64,000 nt of DNA from Miscanthus floridulus (Eukaryota; Streptophyta; Magnoliopsida; Poales; Poaceae), in the NCBI RefSeq assembly GCF_019320115.1, contig NC_089583.1, positions 84,151,928 to 84,215,927 on the forward strand. Direction: 5' to 3'. Positions within the stretch are counted from its first letter, which is position 1; each line of letters begins with the position of its first letter. This document shows, in pieces, positions 41,181-51,334 of this stretch. Both the position numbers and the translations under genes were made by a program. The notes below the pieces were generated by a model that worked only from the letters and a program-made list of their open reading frames with translations, was not told the origin of the DNA and did no database searches.

Positions 41181-42860
41181 ATGACTCTGACTCGCTCGAT
41201 CCCACGACGTGCATCGACGCCAGCATCAGTGAGCTCTGTCTCGTCCAAGACTAACTCCCTCGCTCGATCCCACGGCGCGCATCGACGCTAGGATCAGTGA
41301 GCTCTGTCTCATCCAAAACATGACTCCAACTCACTCGATCCCACAGCATGCATCGACTCCAGCATCAGTGAGCTCTGTCTTGTCCAAGACTGACTTCCTC
41401 GCTCGATCCCACGGTGCGCATCGATGCCAGGATCAGTGAGCTCTGTCTTGTCCAAAACACGACTCCAACTCGCTCGATCCCACGACATGCATCGACGCCA
41501 GCATCAGTGAGCTCTATATCATCCAAGACTAACTCCCTCACTCGATCCCATAGCGCACATTGACGCCAGGATCAGTGAGCTCTGTCTCGTCCAACACATG
41601 ACTCCAACTCGCTCGATCCCATGGCACGCATCGATGCCAGGATCAGTGAGCTCTGTCTCATCCAAAACACGACTCTAACTCGCTCAATCCCACAGTGCGC
41701 ATCGACGCTAGGATCAGTGAGCTCTGTCTCATCCAAAACACGACTTCAACTCACTCGATCCCCTGGCATGCATCAATGCCAGCATTAGTGAGCTCTGTCT
41801 CATCCAAGACTGACTCCTTCGCTCGATCCCATGGCGCGCATCGACACCAGGATAAGTGAGCTCTGTCTCGTCCAAAACACGACTCCGACTCGCTCGATCC
41901 CATGACATGCATCGACACCAGCATCAGTGAGCTCTGTCTCATCCAAGACTGACTCCCTCACTTGATCCCACAGCGCGCATTGACACTAGGATTAGTGAGC
42001 TCTGACTCATCCAAGACTGACTCCCTCGCTCGATCCTATGGCTCGCATCGATGCCAGGATCAGTGAGCTCTGTCTCATCCAAAATATGACTCCAACTCGC
42101 TTGATCCCATGGCGTGCATCGATGCCAACATCAGTGAGCTCTGTCTCATCCAAGACTGACTCCCTCGCTCAATCCTATGGCGTACATCGACACCAGGATC
42201 AGTGAGCTCTGTCTCATCCAAAACATAACTCCGACTCGCTCGATCCCACGGTGCGCATCGATGCCAGGATTAGTGAGCTCTGTCTCATCCAAAACATGAC
42301 TCCAACTCGCTTGATCCCATGGCACGCATCGACGCCAGCATCAGTGAGCACTATCTCGTCTAAGACTGACTCCCTCGCTCGATCCCACGGTGCGCATCGA
42401 TGCTAGGATCAGTGAGCTCTGTCTCGTCCAAAACATGACTTCGACTCGCTCGATCCCACGGCGTGCATCGATGCTAGGATCAGCGAGCTCTATCTTGTCC
42501 AAAACATGACTCTGACTCGCTCAATCCCACGGTGTGCATCGATGCTAGCATCAGTGAGCTCTGTCTCATCCAAGACTAACTCCCTCGCTCGATCCCACGG
42601 CGCGCATCGACGCCAGGATCAGTGAGCTCTGTCTCGTCCAAAACACGACTCCGACTCGCTCGATCCCATGGCGTGCATTGACGCCAGCATCAGTGAGCTC
42701 TATCTTGTCCAAGACTGACTCCCTCGCTCGATCCCACGACATGCATCGACGCTAGGATCAGTGAGCTCTGCCTCGTCCAAAACTAACTGCCTCACCCGAT
42801 CCCACGGTGCGCATCGACGCTAGGATCAGTGAAACTCTGTCTCATCCAACACCCTTAACT
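41181..42860 (+). repeat. Minisatellite with alternating 71- and 68-bp units
   Basis: About 23 units of a CTCGCTCGATCCCACGGC...ATCAGTGAGCTCTGTCTC sequence. ATCAGTG anchors fall at 41293, 41364, 41432, 41503, 41571, 41642, 41713 and so on: alternating steps of 71 and 68 bp, with some runs of 71 only. The two unit types differ in CCAAAACACGACTCC versus CCAAGACTGACTCC, giving a 139-bp higher-order repeat. Minor open frames inside it are products of the repetition. Confidence 0.88.
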
Positions 42861-43068
42861 GACTCCCTCGCTCGATCCATGACACACACCGACGCTAAGA
42901 TCCACAAGCTCCCTCTCACCCAATCTCTCAGAACAACAAAGAACTGCCTCGGCTACACAACGACACCTTGGGCGACGAAACTCTGTCTCAAAATAAAAAC
43001 TCCCCCATTGATATCGCAGGAAACCCCCCAGATGGTTCTGCCCGAATCACCCGGGGCTTGGGGGCTCC
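42861..43068 (+). other. End of the Tat internal region with polypurine tract
   Basis: Non-coding. A G-rich tract (GGGGCTTGGGGGCTCC, 43053-43068) adjoins the right LTR and is the plausible plus-strand primer. Confidence 0.6.
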
Positions 43069-44172
43069 TATTGGGTTTATAAACTCGGGGTCCCTCGGGG
43101 ACCAGCTTCCACGCCAAGGCTCGGCCCGAGCAGACAGCGTGTAACTCATGGGCTAGCCCAAGAGTCTAAAACCATCGGCCCAAGAGTCTAAAATGATAGA
43201 CTAGATAGGCGACCCAGTCACCGACTGGAAGGTCTGGCCGAAGAGGAATAACGCCCTCTCATCGGCTGCTTTGGCCCACCTCTCCGACCGGAGCGTTCGC
43301 TTCGACTCCAGCCGCCACCGGACGACCTCTCCGATCGGAAGGCCTGGCCTAAAACACTACTTCCAGCTCAGACCTCGCATCTTCGACCGAGGATCATAGG
43401 AACCCTGCTCACCGCTCTTCTCCGACCGACGCACTCAAAGCCGACTAGAGCCATCCGACCGGAGACGCCCGCTCGGTAGGAACCAGAAGACATGCGGAGA
43501 AAGGCAAGGCAAGGCTCATAAGTCAAAACCACTATACTAGGGACTATACCCTATACGGAACAGTACTCTATAGCCACCCTAACATAAACAGTATTGTAGG
43601 CACCGACATCTCCCTCTATAGTATTGTAGGGGCCGCTAAAACTCTCATATGGTAAGCCCCCCCCCCCACGTGCCTCTAGGTGTTGATAGCGGTATAGGCA
43701 CCAAGATTTACCGTACTGGGTGAACATAGCGAGACTCCTCACATGCCTCTAGACATCAAACAGTATTTGCAGGTACCGACGTCCACCATCCCTAAAAAAG
43801 GTAGCATGACCTTCCGTGTGCATCTGATAATCTACAGTGATAGCAACTATGTTGTAGGCGCCTACCACTATCTTGTACTCGTCGGTGTGGGCAACAAGGC
43901 TCAGCATCATACATACCCTCACCCTCTCACTTGTATAGCCACCCCCTACATTTATAAAAGGGGGTGCGCTTCCTCCAACAAAGGGAGCCCTTCTTGAGGA
44001 CAACAAGCACTGATCAAGTTCACTAGCTCATAACCACAGAACCGTCGGGTTCGTACCCCAAGCACATGCTTGAACACTTAGTTCATAGCGTAGCTCCTGT
44101 CGCTCTTGGCCCTTCCAACCGGAGCCGACCGGACCTCTTGTACACCCCTTCTTTCTTTTTCTCGTTTGTAAC
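43069..44172 (+). repeat. Right LTR of the Tat element, first part
   Basis: Starts TATTGGGTTTATAAAC, with the TG terminus mutated to TA. It contains about 120 bp missing from the left LTR, a C homopolymer near 43658 and a TATA box at 43951-43960. Interrupted at GTAAC (44168-44172) by a non-autonomous LTR element; finishes at 47156-47335. Confidence 0.85.
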
Positions 44173-45007
44173 TGATGAGGACATCACTACTTCATCGCAT
44201 ACAAGCCAAGTAGAGGAGGACGTCCCGCATGGGCGTCCAATTCATCTTTTTCGTGGTGGAAGCCGAGTCCAACTCAAGTTCGAGTCCGGTTCGGGCTCCA
44301 GGACCAGTCTGCCTTAAACTGGTCACCTAGGATGCATCCGGACTCCATTTTTGACGATCCACATATGGATGGAAAGCTAATTGGATAAGGAAACCAACCC
44401 ACTTGGTCTTACATCAAAAGGCCTTTAGAATCAATGGGAATCGTCGAATCAAGTCTGCGTCTAGAATCTGTTAGGGTGCTGCGACACCGTCTTTTGGTCT
44501 GTTGGAACGTGTATCATGTTTGGGCCCATTAGGGGGTGCGTCCAGGGGGGTGACGCTCAAGACTCTATAAATACCAGCTGTCGCTCTTCTTAGGGGTTGG
44601 ATTTTGTTTAGTTCTTGATTTCCTCGTGAAACAGACATCGTTTTGCTACAACTGTCGTCGCAAAGGCCGCTTGCTGTGAACCAGGGCCCCAGTTCTTGAT
44701 CTTCTTCGCCTGTGGCGATTAGTCCTTTTGAATAAAGACTTGAACCCCTTCTCATTATCATAAGCCTCATATTTATTTGCAATTTCAGATTGCGTTCATC
44801 CTGTTCTTGCTTGTGTTCTCGATTCACTTGCAGAAAAGCCTTCTCGACGAGGTCAATCGCGTTCGCATGGTTGATAACCAACGGAGCAGTGGTGTAACGG
44901 TTGCGGGGGTCCGAATCAATCTTGGTTCGAAACCTAGATCATGAATGTCGAGTCTCCATCAATCGACGCTATCATACCTTTCGGAAGATTAGGCCTAGTC
45001 TACATCA
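44173..45007 (+). repeat. Left LTR of the non-autonomous element
   Basis: Starts TGATGAGGACATCA and ends TCTACATCA. A TATA box TATAAATA is at 44566-44573. Confidence 0.88.
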
Positions 45008-46316
45008 AGTGGTATCAGAGACCTTGTTGCCCGTTAGGTATAACTTCATTTCCCCTTTAGATTATTACTGTTTTTGCATTACCTACATTCCACAAAAAAG
45101 CTAAAAAAATATATCGTCACATATTCCCTATCATATAGCCTCATTGTGCCGTGCAAGTTCATCTCTGATTTGCGTTGTTGAGTTTGTGCCCTAGGTCAAG
45201 TTCTTATTGCTGGTTTTAGATCGTTTTTTAAGTCCAGTTTGTGTTTTCCCCTTGTTTTTCATCATAATCCGTGAACACCTTCAAGTATTGTTGTGATTCT
45301 TTTATATTCATCAAACCCTAGTCCACGCCATCTTACTTGTTACACTTGTCTTCATTGTTTTCATCAAATCCTTACTGTCGTGATCAATTTTGCGCATATT
45401 ATTCCTGTTTTGTCCTCTAATTCAGAGTCTGTTCTTAAAATTGGTCTAGTTTTCGCATACGAACTCTGTTTTCGATGTTCCATATATGCAAATCGTCAGA
45501 AAAAAATTTCGGATCCATCCATCCCCCACTTTACTGAGGTTCAGAATTTTTAGATTGGTCAAAAAGTGGTCATAAGATCCTCGTTTTGTGGTCACAAGGT
45601 TTTTATCGATTTTCATCCAGTTTTCTAAAAATTCCACAGGCCACGTCTTACATTTGTTTGAGCTCATATTTTCTATGGTTACTTCTTTTGTGCTCCTAAG
45701 TAAAGAAAAATATCAAAAAAATAAAATAAAAAAGTTGAAATTTCTCAAAAAAAACAACGACAGCCTAAAAATAGAAAAAAAGAGAGGGACAAAAGAGGAA
45801 CAATATCTAGAGGAGCACATAGAGAGCGTCATTTGAGCTGTATTTGTGTGTGCTGATTTCTACCTTTTTCCTAATCATATTCTTGCTGTCTATATCACTT
45901 GATACATCTGGTACTTAGAACGTGAGTAGGCCAGCAACTAAGACAAGTACTTGGAATACTTATTCAGCTTTGCTATTCAGTTGCAAATTTTGTTATTCCT
46001 TGCTACTATATTGTGTCTGTCCAAGCTCTACTTTCTTCTAACCAAGTATAGGTTCGTCTTGCAACTGTTACACTCAAGCTACAACGGTATCACAGTCACC
46101 GACCGATTGCACCGCCTATTGCTTTGGTAAGAACACTTGTAAGACCATGGTAAGATGCTTAAGAGTTGAGTGCCTTATTTTTCCTTGTCCACAACCTAAG
46201 TAGTTGGTAGGGATAATACTATTTGTGTTATCTTTTTCTTTCTACTAACCATGTCAGGAAAAACCGAAGGCAGCGGCCAAGGAAACGAGGACGACTTCAA
46301 TTCAAGAAAGGGAGGA
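45008..46316 (+). other. Interior of the non-autonomous element
   Basis: AT-rich, non-coding. The PBS is at its start and the polypurine tract at its end. A short ORF (MSGKTEGSGQGNEDD..., from 46250) runs up to the purine tract; it is too short to assign. Confidence 0.75.
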
Positions 46317-47150
46317 TGATGAGGACATCACTACTTCATCGCATACAAGCCAAGTAGAGGAGGACGTCCAGCATGGGCGTCCAATTCATCTTTTTCATGA
46401 TGGAAGCCGAGTCCAACTCAAGTTCGAGTCCGGTTCGGGCTCTAGGACCAGTCTGCCTTAAACTGGTCACCCAGGACGCATCCGGACTCTGTTTTCGACG
46501 ATCCACATATGGATGGAAAGCTAATTGGATAAGGAAACCAACCCAATTGGTTTCACGTCAAAAGGCCTTCAAAATCAACGGGAATCGTCGAATCAAGTCT
46601 GCATCCAGAATCTATCAGGGTGCTGCGACACCGTCTTTTGGTCCATTGGACCGTGTATCATGTTTGGGCCCATTAGGGGGCGCGTCCAGGGGGTGATGCC
46701 CAAGACTCTATAAATACTAGCTGTTGCTCTCCTTAGGGGTTGGGTTTTGTTTAGTTCTTGATTTCCTCGTGAAACAGACATCGTTTTGCTGCAACTATCG
46801 CCGCCAAGGTCGCTTGCTGTGAACCAGGGCCCCAGTTCTTGATCTTGTTCACCTATGGCGATTAGTCTTTTTGAATAAATACTTGAACCCCTTCTCATTA
46901 TCATAAGCCTCATATTTATTTGCAATTTTAAATTGTGTTCATCCCGTTCTTGCTTGTGTTCTCGATTCGCTTGCAGAAAAGCCTTCTCGGCGAGGTCAAT
47001 CGCGTTCGCGTGGTTGATAACCAACGGAGCAGTGGTGTAATGGTTGCGGGGGTCTGAATCAATCTTGGTTCGAAGCCTAGATCGTGAACATCGAGTCTCC
47101 GCCAATCAATGCTATCGTACCTTTCGGAAGATCAGGCCTAGTCTACATCA
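46317..47150 (+). repeat. Right LTR of the non-autonomous element
   Basis: Matches 44173-45007 with many substitutions. TATA box at 46709-46716. GTAAC follows. Confidence 0.88.
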
Positions 47151-47155
47151 GTAAC

Positions 47156-47335
47156 CCCACTGCAAACTTCGAGCACCTAGGCTCAGGAATAAAGTCACCG
47201 ACTGACCCTGACTAGATGTAGGGCACGTTGCCTGAACCAGTATAAATCCTGTGTCATTGAGTGCTAGGTCACCTCTGATCACAACGTACAGCAAAACTAT
47301 AAATATTCACTAGTTGGTCATTTTCTGCACCGACA
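47156..47335 (+). repeat. Right LTR of the Tat element, last part
   Basis: Matches 17616-17796 and ends CTGCACCGACA. AGATG at 47336-47340 is the target duplication, after which the outer copia gag resumes. Confidence 0.9.
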
Positions 47336-47340
47336 AGATG

Positions 47341-47959
47341 CTTCTTCTTGACCAATCTTGCATGACATTTCAAATGCCACTATCTTGTAAATGACTATGG
47401 CCGGGGTCATGATGCTCAAGTCCTCCATGTTGTGAAGGATGGTGATGATGCTTGCATATTTCTTTTGTGGTAGCACGGAGATGATCTTCTTCACGATGTC
47501 CGTATCATCTAGCTTCGTTAATCCTATTGAATGGAGCTCATTGATAATTAGATTCAAACATGAATACATATCACGAACAAGCTTATCATCATCCATTTTA
47601 AAAGAATCATAATTTTGTTTAGCTAGACAATATTTTTGCTCATGGACATTAGTTGTGCCATCATAGAGCTCTTGGAGTTTCAACCAAATTTCATGTGCCG
47701 TATTTAAAGTGAACACTTGGTTAAACACATCCATGCTAAAAGATTTAAACAAGTAATTTTTAGCTCTAGCATTGAAATGAATTTCTTTTTCTTCACTCTT
47801 TATGGGTTTATTGGGATTCTTAATGGATTTCATCCCGTCACAAGTGACTCTCCAAACACCAAAATCTACCGTCTCAAGGTGACAAGCCATTCTAGCTCTA
47901 TAGTAGAGGAAGTTAGTGCCGTCAAAGTGCGGAGGCCTAGAGGTATCTATCCCAACCAC
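47341..47959 (-). pseudogene. Copia gag, N-terminal part (outermost element)
   Basis: Minus-strand ORF from ATG at 47959. It shows the copia gag start (PPHFDGTNFLYYRARMACHL) and the UBN2-type helical region (FNARAKNYLFKSFS, EIWLKLQELYDGT, DMYSCLNLIINELHSIG). About 206 codons are uninterrupted until the Tat insertion at 47340. The open frame runs a few codons into the Tat LTR; its natural continuation is at 4316 downwards. Confidence 0.85.
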
Positions 47960-48006
47960 TCTTAATAGTGTCGGCTCAACAGCGGTGAAGCTAAAGGTCC
48001 AAATTG

Positions 48007-48026
48007 AGCCAACCGACTCTGATACT
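48007..48026 (-). other. Primer-binding site of the outermost copia element
   Basis: On the minus strand TATCAGAGTCGGTTGGCT follows the LTR end after a few bases, similar to the Met-tRNA-type site of the other elements here. The TGG before it is replaced by TAG. Confidence 0.7.
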
Positions 48027-48029
48027 AAT

Positions 48030-49467
48030 TGAAAAGTGGACTATGACGTCTAAGAGGGGGGTGAATTAGGTAACTTAAAACTCTAACTCTAAACTATGAC
48101 CTCTTTTTCTAACCTTAGCAAAACCTATACAAAAAGATAAATTATCTAAATGTGTAACTACGGTTTTGCTAGTGTGTTGCTATCTCTACCGCAAAAGGAG
48201 TTATGCAAATAATGTAAATGTGGAAGCTAAAGAGTAAGGTAGAGATATGTAAACTTCCGTCGATGACTCTGGTATTTTTACCGAGGTATCAAGAAGCGCG
48301 CAAGCTTTCCCCTAGTCCTCGTTGGAGCCCTTCGCAAGGGCCAAGCTCCTAGTCGGGTAACTCCGTGGATAGCTCCGGGCCTTCCCCACGCACAAGTGGG
48401 TCTTCGGTGTGTCTTCCGGCAAGCCTCTTCTGGACCGCTCCCCGCCGTCTTCACTATCAAGCTTCTGGTCGAAACGCCACAGGCCTTGTTCCCTCTGGTA
48501 CAAGGTGGCGGCCACACCATAAACACGGTTGGTGTGATCTCATAAGACTACAAGCCCATCCAATGTACAATAATGGTGCGCGCAAGCACCGAGTGGTAAG
48601 AGGTATGCAAACCTCCCTAAACACTAGGCCTAAACCTAGGGCAAGCGCATAAGTGGTTGTCTAATCAATCTAAACACTTCGCAAAGCACCTACGCTAATC
48701 ACCTAATGAATCACTATGCACTATGCAAGTGGAGATCACTAAAAGGTGTATTAACACCCTTGGTATGTTTTCTCAGCTCCACTTTTCTCAAATGGCTGGT
48801 TGGGGGGTCTATTTATAAGCCCCACTGAGAAAATAGCCGTTGGGGACGAAACCCACCTTTCTGCTACTGACCGGACGGTGCTGTCGTCCTGACCGGATGT
48901 GTTTGGTCGTCCTGACCGTTGGAACACGCACGTTGATCGGACTCTGGGCCGAGTTCGGTCATTGTCGATCGGACGCGCCACGCTGGCGCTGTTCTGGAAC
49001 CTCTCTGAACTCGATCGGACGTTGCACTTCGTGTGTCCAGTCGTCCAGTCTGCTGCGTCCGATCACTCTGAAAACATTTCCATGATGATGAACAGTGTCA
49101 CCGGAGCGTCCGGTCACAGCTGTCAACGCCCGGTGTTGCCGAGCAATTGATCGGACGCATCCGGTCCTTATTAGGGCCGCGTCCCATCACCTCTGCTAAG
49201 CTCATTTCTTCCGGATCTTGTGTTCGGCTTGGTTTCCATCTTCGTGCTTAGACTTGGCTTGATGTCTTTGGTCTTCTCTTGTGCTTCTAGGGTCTTGCTT
49301 ATGGTGTTGATCGTGGGATCATCATGTCGCCTTCGTCCAAGTCACGTCTTGCACCCTATTGAACCTACAAAAACAATTACTTGTAAATTCATTAGTCCAA
49401 TTTAATTGTATTGGTCATCAAACACCAAAATCCAAAGTAAATAGACCTAGAGTCTATTTTCCTTACA
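48030..49467 (-). repeat. 5' LTR of the outermost copia element
   Basis: Starts TGAAAAGTGGAC and ends TTCCTTACA on the plus strand. TATA box on the minus strand at 48810-48818. Decayed versions of the GACCGGACGCGTCCGGTC palindromes lie between 48880 and 49170. TTTAT (49468-49472) is the outer target duplication. Confidence 0.88.
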
Positions 49468-49560
49468 TTTATTTTGTTCTTCTCGCATTTGTTCTACATA
49501 ATAAAGTAGCCTGGTCCCTGGAATATCTGCACCTTTGTCATCAATCTAGGAGAGACCATT

Positions 49561-49743
49561 ATTTTTAAATTGAATTTTGAAAAAGCCTTTGACGGGGTTA
49601 AACATGAGTTGATTAAGATAATAGAGCATAAAGGTTTTCCTGATAGATGGATTGCTTGTACGAGGCTGATTTTCAACTCTAGTATTTCAGCTGTCATGTT
49701 TAATGGTGTATCAGGGAAGATTTCTTGCATGAGACTAATCTGA
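49561..49743 (+). pseudogene. LINE reverse transcriptase fragment
   Basis: About 60 codons with the plant L1 RT pattern FEKAFDGVKHELIKIIEHKGFPDRW...ISAVMFNGVSGK. No 5' or 3' part of the element remains. It is from a different LINE family than 54830-56350. The outer copia element inserted just to its left. Confidence 0.75.
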
Positions 49744-50359
49744 GAGAGAACAATGTAGCAAGTATGGCAGCTACAGTACTTTGAGAGAATAATAAGCGCC
49801 TACAGCAGCTGTAGCCACTTATTTTTGAAGTCGAACACCCTCAATGGACAGAGGCTTTGTTCGCTTGAGCTTATAAGCCGAATAAGTCCTATTTTTTAAC
49901 CATAGAATAATATTTTTCTCATACAACAAATTCGCTCTATAAATCAGCTGCAGCAGTAATAAGTCCTGGCATACAGAGCCAGAATTTCTAGAGGCTCTTG
50001 TCCATGCTATGGAAGATTGATTTGCAGCATCACTGGCCCATTAGTTTAGGTCAAGGCACTAATCCCTAATCTTAGCTATTCCTATAAGCTTGGGGTGAAG
50101 CTATAGTCATGACTGTGCGCGGCCGCACCCACACGAAAATAGAAAAACAATAGAAATGAAAATTTCACTATATTTGCATCCTCGTATTATATATCCTTGC
50201 ACCCATAGAGATGAACTCACTCCTCTCTAATTTACTGTAGCTCCACTCCTGTGCTTATCCATTTGACTAGCTCGAGCGGAAAACTAGTCCTCATTTGGCG
50301 GTGTGTCAAAGCGCACAGCGGCGTAGGAGAGAGTTTGCAGCATCTCCTGTGAATGCGAT
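49744..50359. other. Non-coding DNA with MITE-like remnants
   Basis: No gene. A stretch near 49858-49960 (TTGTTCGCTTGAGCTTATAAGCC... CAACAAATTCGCTC) resembles the hAT-like MITEs nearby. The rest is unremarkable. Confidence 0.45.
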
Positions 50360-50486
50360 GGCCCTGTTCGTTTCTCTTATAATCTGTAATTTTTAGGTTT
50401 TTTTAGTTGGAACAGTGTTTTCTCTCACAACAAATTATTCAAAAATAGTGTTTTAGCTTGTTTTATCAGCAAAGTGAACAGGACCG
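50360..50486. mobile_element. hAT-like MITE 1
   Basis: Ends resemble inverted repeats (GGCCCTGTTCGTTT ... GTGAACAGGACCG) and the interior (AACAGTGTTTTCTCTCACAAC) recurs at 50638, 52470, 56395 and 58965. No transposase. Superfamily assignment is by resemblance. Confidence 0.65.
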
Positions 50487-50637
50487 ATTAGGAGAGTTGC
50501 AGGATACCTCTTTTGTGAGTGGTATCGGCCACGTTGCATGGTTACGGCAGATGAACGATGAATCTAGAACTAGAACACTCATTCTAGCCGAGTGAGCCTC
50601 GGGGCTCTGGAATTGATTTTCTTTCCTCTTCCTCGTA

Positions 50638-50768
50638 GGCTCCGTTCGTTTCGCTGAAAAAACAAATCAAAACACTATTTCAACTTATTTGTTGTGAGAA
50701 AAAAATACTGTTTCAGCTGAAAAAAAATAAGTTAAAAAGTATGGATTATAAAATAAGCGAACAGTGTT
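50638..50768. mobile_element. hAT-like MITE 2
   Basis: GGCTCCGTTCGTTTCGCTGAAA ... AAATAAGCGAACAGTG with the same AAAAATACTGTTTCAGCTGAA core as the others. About 570 bp upstream of the bZIP start codon. Confidence 0.65.
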
Positions 50769-51070
50769 GTAGTTCCACAATTGATTTTTATAACCTTTTT
50801 CAAATTTATTCGCAAAAAAACCTTCTTCAAAATTATAGTGAGATATGCTGATTAAGCACTGCATTTCTTTTCAAAACTGTACCTATCATACTTGAAGGGA
50901 AACCTACCACTCTGTTCCGATCAGGGCACCGAAGAACTGACACCGGTTCCCACTAACAGATAAGCCGACAGAGGCCCTACATGGCAGCAACCCAGCACCA
51001 GCTCCTCCCGGGCTCGAGGATATTTTTGCCAGTATGCTACCATCCCAACAATTGACGGAGGCAAGGTTAC

Positions 51071-51078
51071 CACGTGGC
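51071..51078 (+). promoter_or_regulatory. ABRE/G-box 1 upstream of the bZIP gene
   Basis: CACGTGGC, a strong abscisic-acid response element, about 257 bp before the start codon. Group A bZIPs bind such sites, so self-regulation is plausible. Confidence 0.6.
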
Positions 51079-51131
51079 GACGTATGGTTGGCTGCTCGGT
51101 CGCGTGCTGGGAGGCCACGACCTGTGAGCGC

Positions 51132-51139
51132 GCCACGTC
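51132..51139 (-). promoter_or_regulatory. ABRE 2 upstream of the bZIP gene
   Basis: GCCACGTC, which reads GACGTGGC on the minus strand. It lies 54 bp downstream of the first ABRE. Two ABREs close together are the usual requirement for an ABA response. Confidence 0.55.
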
Positions 51140-51334
51140 CTAACCACCCGACGGAGCACTCCCCGCCCCGCTCCACTGCGACCCCCAAGACCCTGGATCC
51201 CCTGCGCCGCCTTCTTCTGCTGCATCATTCGCAGCCTCAGGTCACGGAACTCTACCCACTCATCAGCACCAAGCTAGCTAGCTAGTCCTCGTGCCTTTTC
51301 CGACGAGAGGCGAAGGAGGAGGAGGAGGGAGGGG

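Larger units (their letters stand above)
44173..47150 (+). mobile_element. Small non-autonomous LTR retrotransposon (TRIM/LARD-like)
   Basis: 2978 bp with LTRs 44173-45007 (835 bp) and 46317-47150 (834 bp), TG...CA ends and a perfect GTAAC duplication (44168-44172, 47151-47155). PBS TGGTATCAGAG at 45010-45020 and a purine tract at 46304-46316. The 1.3-kb interior has no gag or pol, so it would move only with proteins from a related element. An open stretch of about 50 codons crosses from the interior into the right LTR, possibly a leftover of a parental ORF. Confidence 0.88.
4322..47335 (+). mobile_element. Tat-lineage Ty3/gypsy retrotransposon, interrupted by three later insertions
   Basis: Inserted into the gag of the outer copia element with a perfect 5-bp duplication, AGATG at 4317-4321 and 47336-47340. 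LTRs: 4322-4839 plus 17172-17796 on the left, 43069-44172 plus 47156-47335 on the right, each split by another element. The internal order is gag, protease, RT, RNase H, a second RNase H of archaeal-like type, integrase, then a long 3' non-coding region with a minisatellite. The extra RNase H and the long 3' region are hallmarks of the Tat lineage. All coding parts contain stops or frameshifts, so the copy is dead. Confidence 0.9.
97..49467 (-). mobile_element. Outermost element: gag-only SIRE/Maximus-like Ty1/copia retrotransposon, interrupted
   Basis: Two related LTRs (97-1552 and 48030-49467) flank a minus-strand internal region. A Met-tRNA-type primer-binding site adjoins the right LTR and a copia gag follows it. 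The target duplication is CTTAT/TTTAT with one mismatch. After removing the 43-kb insertion at 4322-47340 the element is only about 6.3 kb, with gag and two zinc knuckles but no recognisable integrase, reverse transcriptase or RNase H. That makes it a non-autonomous derivative that would need pol from a relative. The LTRs have diverged at many sites, so it is the oldest layer of the stack. Confidence 0.85.

Noticed and set aside
41181..42860. Repeat array resembling CRISPR spacing
   Set aside because: Units are continuous tandem copies with diverged sequence, not identical repeats with unique spacers, and this is a plant retrotransposon 3' region.
49561..49743. LINE fragment and 54830-56345 as one LINE split by later DNA
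   Set aside because: The two RT segments come from different LINE types and their RT parts overlap in position along the protein, so they are separate insertions.
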